64,000 nucleotides of DNA from the NCBI GenBank assembly GCA_022768285.1, contig JALEMJ010000004.1, forward strand, positions 62,001 through 126,000, read 5' to 3'. This DNA comes from Aerococcus sp. (GTDB lineage: Bacteria > Bacillota > Bacilli > Lactobacillales > Aerococcaceae). The notes below the pieces were generated by a model that did no database searches, was not told the origin of the DNA, and saw nothing but the letters and a program-made list of their open reading frames with translations. The translations under genes and the position numbers were made by a program. Positions 59,725 to 64,000 of the stretch are shown here, in pieces; the stretch's first letter is position 1, and each line of letters starts with the position of its first letter.

Positions 59725-60033
59725 ATGCGAATTAAAACAGGTGATAAAGTAGAAATTATCTCAGGCAAGGATAAAGGTCACCAGGGAACAGTCACAAAAG
59801 TATTCCCTAAACGTGATCGCGTCATCGTTGAAGGCGCTAATCTCGTTAAGAAACACCAGCGCCCTTCTCAAAGTGATCCACAAGGTGGGATTCTTGAGAT
59901 TGAAGCACCGATCCACGTCTCCAATGTTCAGATTTTGGATCCAGAAACAAACGAAAAAACACGTATTGGCATCAAAGTAGAAGATGGCAAGAAAATCCGT
60001 GTTGCTCGCAAGTCAGGCAATAGCCTTGATTAA
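59725..60033 (+). CDS. rplX: 50S ribosomal protein L24
   Basis: 102 residues; assembly initiator with a KOW motif ([20 protein letters not shown]). [20 protein letters not shown] follows. AGGAGAGG site. Confidence 0.98.
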   Translation: MRIKTGDKVEIISGKDKGHQGTVTKVFPKRDRVIVEGANLVKKHQRPSQSDPQGGILEIEAPIHVSNVQILDPETNEKTRIGIKVEDGKKIRVARKSGNSLD

Positions 60034-60056
60034 GAGAGAGGAGGAGTATTGGACTT

Positions 60057-60599
60057 ATGGCTAATCGCTTACAAGAAAAATATCAATCAGAAATTGTTTC
60101 AGCATTAATCGATAAATTTGGTTACACCTCTCCAATGCAAGTACCTAAGGTTGACAAGATTGTGATCAACATGGGTGTTGGTGATGCTGTTTCTAACTCC
60201 AAAAACTTAGAAAATGCTGTTAATGAATTAACGAAAATTTCTGGTCAAAAACCAGTCATTACAAAAGCTAAGAAATCAATCGCCGGTTTCCGTCTACGTG
60301 AAGGAATGCCTATTGGTGCCAAAGTTACCTTGCGTGGTGAACGCATGTATGACTTCTTGGACAAATTGATTTCAGTATCATTGCCACGTGTACGTGATTT
60401 CCACGGTGTAAGCAAACGCTCATTTGATGGTCGCGGTAATTACACATTAGGTATTCGCGAACAGTTAATTTTCCCAGAAATTGACTTCGATGATGTTGAT
60501 AAAGTACGTGGTATGGATATTGTCCTAGTAACAACGGCCGATACTGATGAAGAAGCGCGTGAATTATTAACGTTGCTCGGTATGCCGTTCCGTAAATAA
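60057..60599 (+). CDS. rplE: 50S ribosomal protein L5
   Basis: 180 residues; binds 5S rRNA and the P-site t[43 protein letters not shown] and [19 protein letters not shown] are typical. GAGAGGAGGAG precedes the start. Confidence 0.98.
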   Translation: MANRLQEKYQSEIVSALIDKFGYTSPMQVPKVDKIVINMGVGDAVSNSKNLENAVNELTKISGQKPVITKAKKSIAGFRLREGMPIGAKVTLRGERMYDFLDKLISVSLPRVRDFHGVSKRSFDGRGNYTLGIREQLIFPEIDFDDVDKVRGMDIVLVTTADTDEEARELLTLLGMPFRK

Positions 60600-60619
60600 T
60601 CAATAGGGAGGTTTACATT

Positions 60620-60805
60620 TTGGCTAAAAAAGCAATGATCAATAAGAATCAACGTCCGGCTAAGTTCTCAACCCGTGAATATACACGTTGCCAACGTTGT
60701 GGACGTCCACATTCTGTATACCGTAAGTTTGGCTTATGCCGTATTTGCCTTCGTGAACTCGCTCATGATGGACAATTACCAGGCGTTAAAAAAGCTAGCT
60801 GGTAA
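60620..60805 (+). CDS. rpsN: 30S ribosomal protein S14, zinc-binding type
   Basis: 61 residues. The short S14 form with a four-cysteine zinc site (CQRCGRPH ... CRICLREL), as opposed to the longer zinc-free paralogue induced under zinc starvation. Start is TTG ([16 protein letters not shown]) behind GGGAGG. [14 protein letters not shown] end PGVKKASW is complete. Confidence 0.97.
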   Translation: MAKKAMINKNQRPAKFSTREYTRCQRCGRPHSVYRKFGLCRICLRELAHDGQLPGVKKASW

Positions 60806-60840
60806 GAGTGTCAGCGACGAACAAAAGGGGGTAAAACAGA

Positions 60841-61239
60841 ATGGTTATGACCGATCCAATTGCAGATTTCTTAACACGTATCCGCAATGCGAACACTGCA
60901 CGTCATTCACGTGTTGAAGTACCTGCTTCTAAGATGAAAACAGCTATTGCTAAAATCTTAGCCGACGAAGGGTACATTAAAGGCTACGAAATTATTGAAG
61001 ATGACAAACAGAATGTCATTCGCGTATTTATGAAATACGGCAATGACAACGAACGCGTAATCACCAACCTTAAGCGTATTTCTAAACCAGGTTTACGTGT
61101 TTATGCCAAAGGTGATGAAATTCCTAAGGTATTGAACGGCTTGGGTGTTGCGATTATTTCAACATCTGAAGGTGTCATTACTGACAAAGAAGCACGCGCC
61201 AAGAACATTGGTGGCGAAGTCCTCGCTTATATTTGGTAA
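60841..61239 (+). CDS. rpsH: 30S ribosomal protein S8
   Basis: 132 residues; central 16S rRNA binder. [18 protein letters not shown] and [20 protein letters not shown] are typical. In E. coli S8 represses the spc operon. AAAGGGGG site. Confidence 0.98.
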   Translation: MVMTDPIADFLTRIRNANTARHSRVEVPASKMKTAIAKILADEGYIKGYEIIEDDKQNVIRVFMKYGNDNERVITNLKRISKPGLRVYAKGDEIPKVLNGLGVAIISTSEGVITDKEARAKNIGGEVLAYIW

Positions 61240-61265
61240 TACCTGAGATAGAAAGGAGCAGCTTA

Positions 61266-61802
61266 ATGAGTCGTGTAGGTTTAAAAGCGATTGAAGTCCC
61301 AAGTGATGTAACTGTTACGATTGATGGGACGACAGTTAACGTAAAAGGACCTAAAGGAGAACTAGAACGTACCTTTAGTCCAGTTGTTACGATTGCATTG
61401 AATGACAACGTTCTGACTGTTGAACGTCAAAATGATGCAAAAGAAAGCCGCGCTCTTCACGGAACCACTCGTTCTTTGATCAACAATATGATCGAAGGGG
61501 CACATACCGGTTTCGAAAAGAAATTGGAACTTACTGGGGTTGGTTATCGTGCACAGATGCAAGGTAAAAAATTAGTGCTTCACGTCGGGTTATCACACGA
61601 TGTTGAATTCGAAGCACCAGAAGGCGTTGAAATTGAAGTGCCTTCTAACACTGAAATTACAGTTAAAGGGATCAACAAAGATACAGTTGGTCAATTAGCT
61701 GCTGATATTCGTTCAACACGTTTACCAGAACCTTACAAGGGCAAAGGTATTCACTACGTTGGCGAACATATTATTCGTAAGGAAGGTAAAACTGGTAAAT
61801 AG
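61266..61802 (+). CDS. rplF: 50S ribosomal protein L6
   Basis: 178 residues; near the factor-binding site. Start ATG 61266 ([19 protein letters not shown]) behind AAAGGAGC. The C-terminal signature [20 protein letters not shown] is intact. Confidence 0.98.
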   Translation: MSRVGLKAIEVPSDVTVTIDGTTVNVKGPKGELERTFSPVVTIALNDNVLTVERQNDAKESRALHGTTRSLINNMIEGAHTGFEKKLELTGVGYRAQMQGKKLVLHVGLSHDVEFEAPEGVEIEVPSNTEITVKGINKDTVGQLAADIRSTRLPEPYKGKGIHYVGEHIIRKEGKTGK

Positions 61803-61853
61803 TCACAGGATTGTGATTATTTATTCGTTAAATTTTATAAAGAGGTGACTATT

Positions 61854-62207
61854 TTGATCAGTAAAGCCGATAAAAATAAGTTGCGTCAGAAACGTCACGG
61901 ACGTCTTCGTCGTAATTTATCCGGAACAGCAGGGTGCCCACGCTTGAGCGTATTCCGCTCAAATAAACACATCTACGCGCAATTAATTGATGACGTAGCG
62001 GGTGTTACGCTTGCCAGTGCCTCTGATGAAAAAGAATTAAACGTTGGAACTAAAACAGAAAATGCCCAGGCAGTAGGTAAAGCTATTGCAGAAAACGGCA
62101 AAGCAGCTGGCATTACTGAAGTTGTCTTTGACCGTGGCGGTTACCAATACCATGGCCGTGTTCAAGCACTTGCTGATGCTGCCAGAGAAAATGGTTTGAA
62201 ATTCTAG
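61854..62207 (+). CDS. rplR: 50S ribosomal protein L18
   Basis: 117 residues; binds 5S rRNA. Start is TTG at 61854 ([20 protein letters not shown]) with AGAGGTG upstream; the in-frame GTG nine bases earlier lies inside that site. [20 protein letters not shown] is the C-terminal signature. Confidence 0.97.
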   Translation: MISKADKNKLRQKRHGRLRRNLSGTAGCPRLSVFRSNKHIYAQLIDDVAGVTLASASDEKELNVGTKTENAQAVGKAIAENGKAAGITEVVFDRGGYQYHGRVQALADAARENGLKF

Positions 62208-62225
62208 AAAAAGGAGGACAGTAGA

Positions 62226-62744
62226 ATGGCTCAAAACTTGGAACAAACAAAAGATAATGTCAACGAACGCGATATTGAAGACCGTGTTGTAGCAATCAAC
62301 CGTGTATCTAAAGTTGTTAAAGGTGGACGTCGTATGCGTTTCGCTGCTTTAGTTGTCGTTGGTGATAAGAATGGTCATGTTGGCTTCGGTACTGGTAAAG
62401 CAGCCGAGGTTCCAGCCGCAATCAATAAAGCTATCGAAGACGGCAAGAAGAACTTAATTACTGTACCACGTGCTGGAACAACCATTCCTCATGAAGTTAT
62501 TGGTGAGTTTGACGGTGGTCAAGTGTTATTAAAACCTGCTAAACAGGGATCTGGAGTTGCTGCTGGTGGCCCAGTCCGTGCCGTCATCGAATTGGCTGGT
62601 ATTTCCGACATCACATCGAAGAACATCGGATCAAATACCCCGATTAGCATGGTTCGTGCAACAGTTCAAGGGCTGATGGGATTAAAATCACCTAAAGAAG
62701 TTGCCGAATTACGCGGTAAGTCTGTTGAAGATTTGTTAGGTTAG
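62226..62744 (+). CDS. rpsE: 30S ribosomal protein S5
   Basis: 172 residues; accuracy protein at the mRNA entry site. [20 protein letters not shown] and [19 protein letters not shown] carry the double-stranded RNA-binding loop where spectinomycin resistance arises (VVKGGRRM, unaltered). AAAGGAGG site. Confidence 0.98.
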   Translation: MAQNLEQTKDNVNERDIEDRVVAINRVSKVVKGGRRMRFAALVVVGDKNGHVGFGTGKAAEVPAAINKAIEDGKKNLITVPRAGTTIPHEVIGEFDGGQVLLKPAKQGSGVAAGGPVRAVIELAGISDITSKNIGSNTPISMVRATVQGLMGLKSPKEVAELRGKSVEDLLG

Positions 62745-62755
62745 GAGATTGACAC

Positions 62756-62938
62756 ATGGCTGAAATTAAAATCACTTTAAAACGCAGTTTCATTGGTCGT
62801 CCCGATGATCAAATCAAAACCGCAAAAGCTTTGGGACTTACACGCCCGGGCCGCTCGGTTGTTAAAGAAAAAGATGCTGCGATTGAAGGCATGATCAACA
62901 AGATTTCACATTTAGTTGAAGTTGAGGATGTTAAATAG
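62756..62938 (+). CDS. rpmD: 50S ribosomal protein L30
   Basis: 60 residues, short bacterial form. [19 protein letters not shown] and [20 protein letters not shown] are typical. Starts 11 bases after rpsE with TAGGAG. Confidence 0.97.
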   Translation: MAEIKITLKRSFIGRPDDQIKTAKALGLTRPGRSVVKEKDAAIEGMINKISHLVEVEDVK

Positions 62939-62965
62939 TAAATTGAATTGAGGAGGTGCGAATAA

Positions 62966-63406
62966 ATGGCATTGCACAATTTAAAACCTGCAGAAGGATC
63001 ACGTAAAAACCGTAAACGTCTCGGACGCGGTTCCAGTTCTGGAACTGGTAAGACTTCTGGACGTGGTCAGAAAGGTCAGTTAGCACGTTCTGGTGGTAAG
63101 ACGCGCTTAGGCTTCGAAGGTGGCCAGACGCCGTTGTACCGTCGTATTCCAAAACGTGGTTTTACAAAACCTAACCGTAAAGAGTATTCAATTATCAATG
63201 TTGAAGACTTGAACGTCTTTGAAGATGGTAGCACGGTAGAACCAGCTGACTTTGTAGAAAAAGGTCTAATCAAGAACGAGAAGAACGATGTCAAAGTTTT
63301 GGGTTACGGTAAATTAGAACGTAAGCTGACAGTTAAGGCAGCAAAATTCTCTGCTTCTGCTCAATCTGACATTGAGGCTGTTGGGGGAAGTATTGAGGTG
63401 ATCTAA
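62966..63406 (+). CDS. rplO: 50S ribosomal protein L15
   Basis: 146 residues; late assembly protein. [20 protein letters not shown], glycine-rich [20 protein letters not shown] and the C-terminal [19 protein letters not shown] are typical. Its TAA shares one base with the secY ATG. Confidence 0.98.
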   Translation: MALHNLKPAEGSRKNRKRLGRGSSSGTGKTSGRGQKGQLARSGGKTRLGFEGGQTPLYRRIPKRGFTKPNRKEYSIINVEDLNVFEDGSTVEPADFVEKGLIKNEKNDVKVLGYGKLERKLTVKAAKFSASAQSDIEAVGGSIEVI

Positions 63407-64000
63407 TGTTCCACACTATTTCCGGAGCTTTTCGGGACAAGGACATTAGAAGACGACTTTTCTTCACATTGATAATGCTGATCTTATTTAGGATCGGTAG
63501 TCATATTACCGTACCATTTGTTAATGCGGAGGCAGTCACAACGTTGGCTAATTCCGGATTATTTGGTTTATTGAACACATTCGGCGGTGGCGCGCTATCG
63601 AGTTATTCGATTTTCTCTTTAGGAGTCTCACCGTATATTACAGCTTCCATTGTGGTACAGCTGTTGCAGATGGATATCATTCCTGCATTCACAGAATGGT
63701 CCAAACAGGGTGAAGTTGGTCGTCGTAAATTAAATAGTTGGACACGATATATTTCAGTTGTTGTTGCCTTTGCACAAGCAATCGCGATTTCGCTCGGGTT
63801 CAACTCACTCGCACAGTTCGGGTTGATTACGAATCCCGGGCTGTCTACTTATTTAATGATTGGCTTAATTATGACTGCCGGTTCGATGTTTACAGTCTGG
63901 ATCGGGGATCAAATTACAGCTAACGGTGTAGGTAATGGTACATCGATGATTATTTTTGCCGGTATCGTTTCCCGAGTGCCACGCGAAGTGATGACATTTG
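63406..64000 (+). CDS. secY: Preprotein translocase subunit SecY, N-terminal part
   Basis: First ~198 residues of the SecYEG channel protein; cut by the window end. FRDKDIRRRLFFTLIMLILF, plug-region FGLLNTFGGGALSSYSIFSLG, VSPYITASIVVQLLQMDIIP and WIGDQITANGVGNGTSMIIF match SecY1 of Bacilli. Start overlaps the rplO stop (TAATG). It closes the spc operon as in most bacteria. Confidence 0.97.
   Translation, partial: MFHTISGAFRDKDIRRRLFFTLIMLILFRIGSHITVPFVNAEAVTTLANSGLFGLLNTFGGGALSSYSIFSLGVSPYITASIVVQLLQMDIIPAFTEWSKQGEVGRRKLNSWTRYISVVVAFAQAIAISLGFNSLAQFGLITNPGLSTYLMIGLIMTAGSMFTVWIGDQITANGVGNGTSMIIFAGIVSRVPREVMTF

Overview
The window reads as part of a low-to-mid GC Firmicutes chromosome, most likely from the order Lactobacillales. 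Gene order follows the Bacillus/lactic acid bacterium pattern: pcrA-ligA-camS-gatCAB; glmU-prs-pth-mfd-rqcP then divIC-S1 protein-tilS-hpt-ftsH-hslO-dusB-lysS; rpsL-rpsG-fusA-tuf; and the S10-spc ribosomal cluster up to secY. An L-2-hydroxyisocaproate dehydrogenase-type enzyme, a CamS pheromone lipoprotein, zinc-type S14 and strong AGGAGG ribosome binding sites fit a lactic acid bacterium. Genus cannot be fixed from the sequence alone. No rRNA, tRNA, CRISPR array or insertion sequence was seen.

Layout: 1-7.6 kb holds DNA repair/replication genes (pcrA end, ligA), camS and gatCAB. 7.7-20.8 kb is accessory: a 23S rRNA methyltransferase without its usual Fe-S cysteines, a small GNAT protein, a beta-helix-like protein, a two-gene restriction-modification-like module (11.3-16.3 kb), a HypR/MerA-like redox pair, glucokinase, a fluoride channel and an ornithine cyclodeaminase-family gene. 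21.0-23.6 kb (minus strand) is a manganese-type ABC transporter with a DtxR-family-like operator. 23.8-27.0 kb carries a barnase/barstar pair and three unrecognised genes. 27.0-28.9 kb is uvrC (minus strand).

From 29.0 kb onward the window is mostly core housekeeping: a metallophosphoesterase homologue that has lost its metal ligands, glmU, prs, pth, mfd, rqcP, a hydroxyacid dehydrogenase, divIC, tilS, hpt, ftsH, hslO, dusB, lysS, then the str genes (rpsL, rpsG, fusA, tuf). An asparagine-synthetase homologue with a dead-looking glutaminase domain lies between tuf and the S10 operon. The S10-spc operon runs rpsJ to secY, which is cut by the window end.

Most noteworthy: (1) the restriction-modification-like module, in which the small subunit has an intact SAM-binding motif but no NPPY motif, while the 1426-residue GIY-YIG-like/helicase/methylase protein has NPPY but a degenerate SAM motif; (2) the pseudo-phosphoesterase overlapping glmU; (3) the AsnB homologue without its catalytic cysteine; (4) the membrane-anchored barnase with barstar; (5) the HypR/MerA-like pair with conserved sensor cysteine positions and a candidate operator; (6) a possible 24-residue membrane microprotein overlapping the manganese-binding lipoprotein gene.
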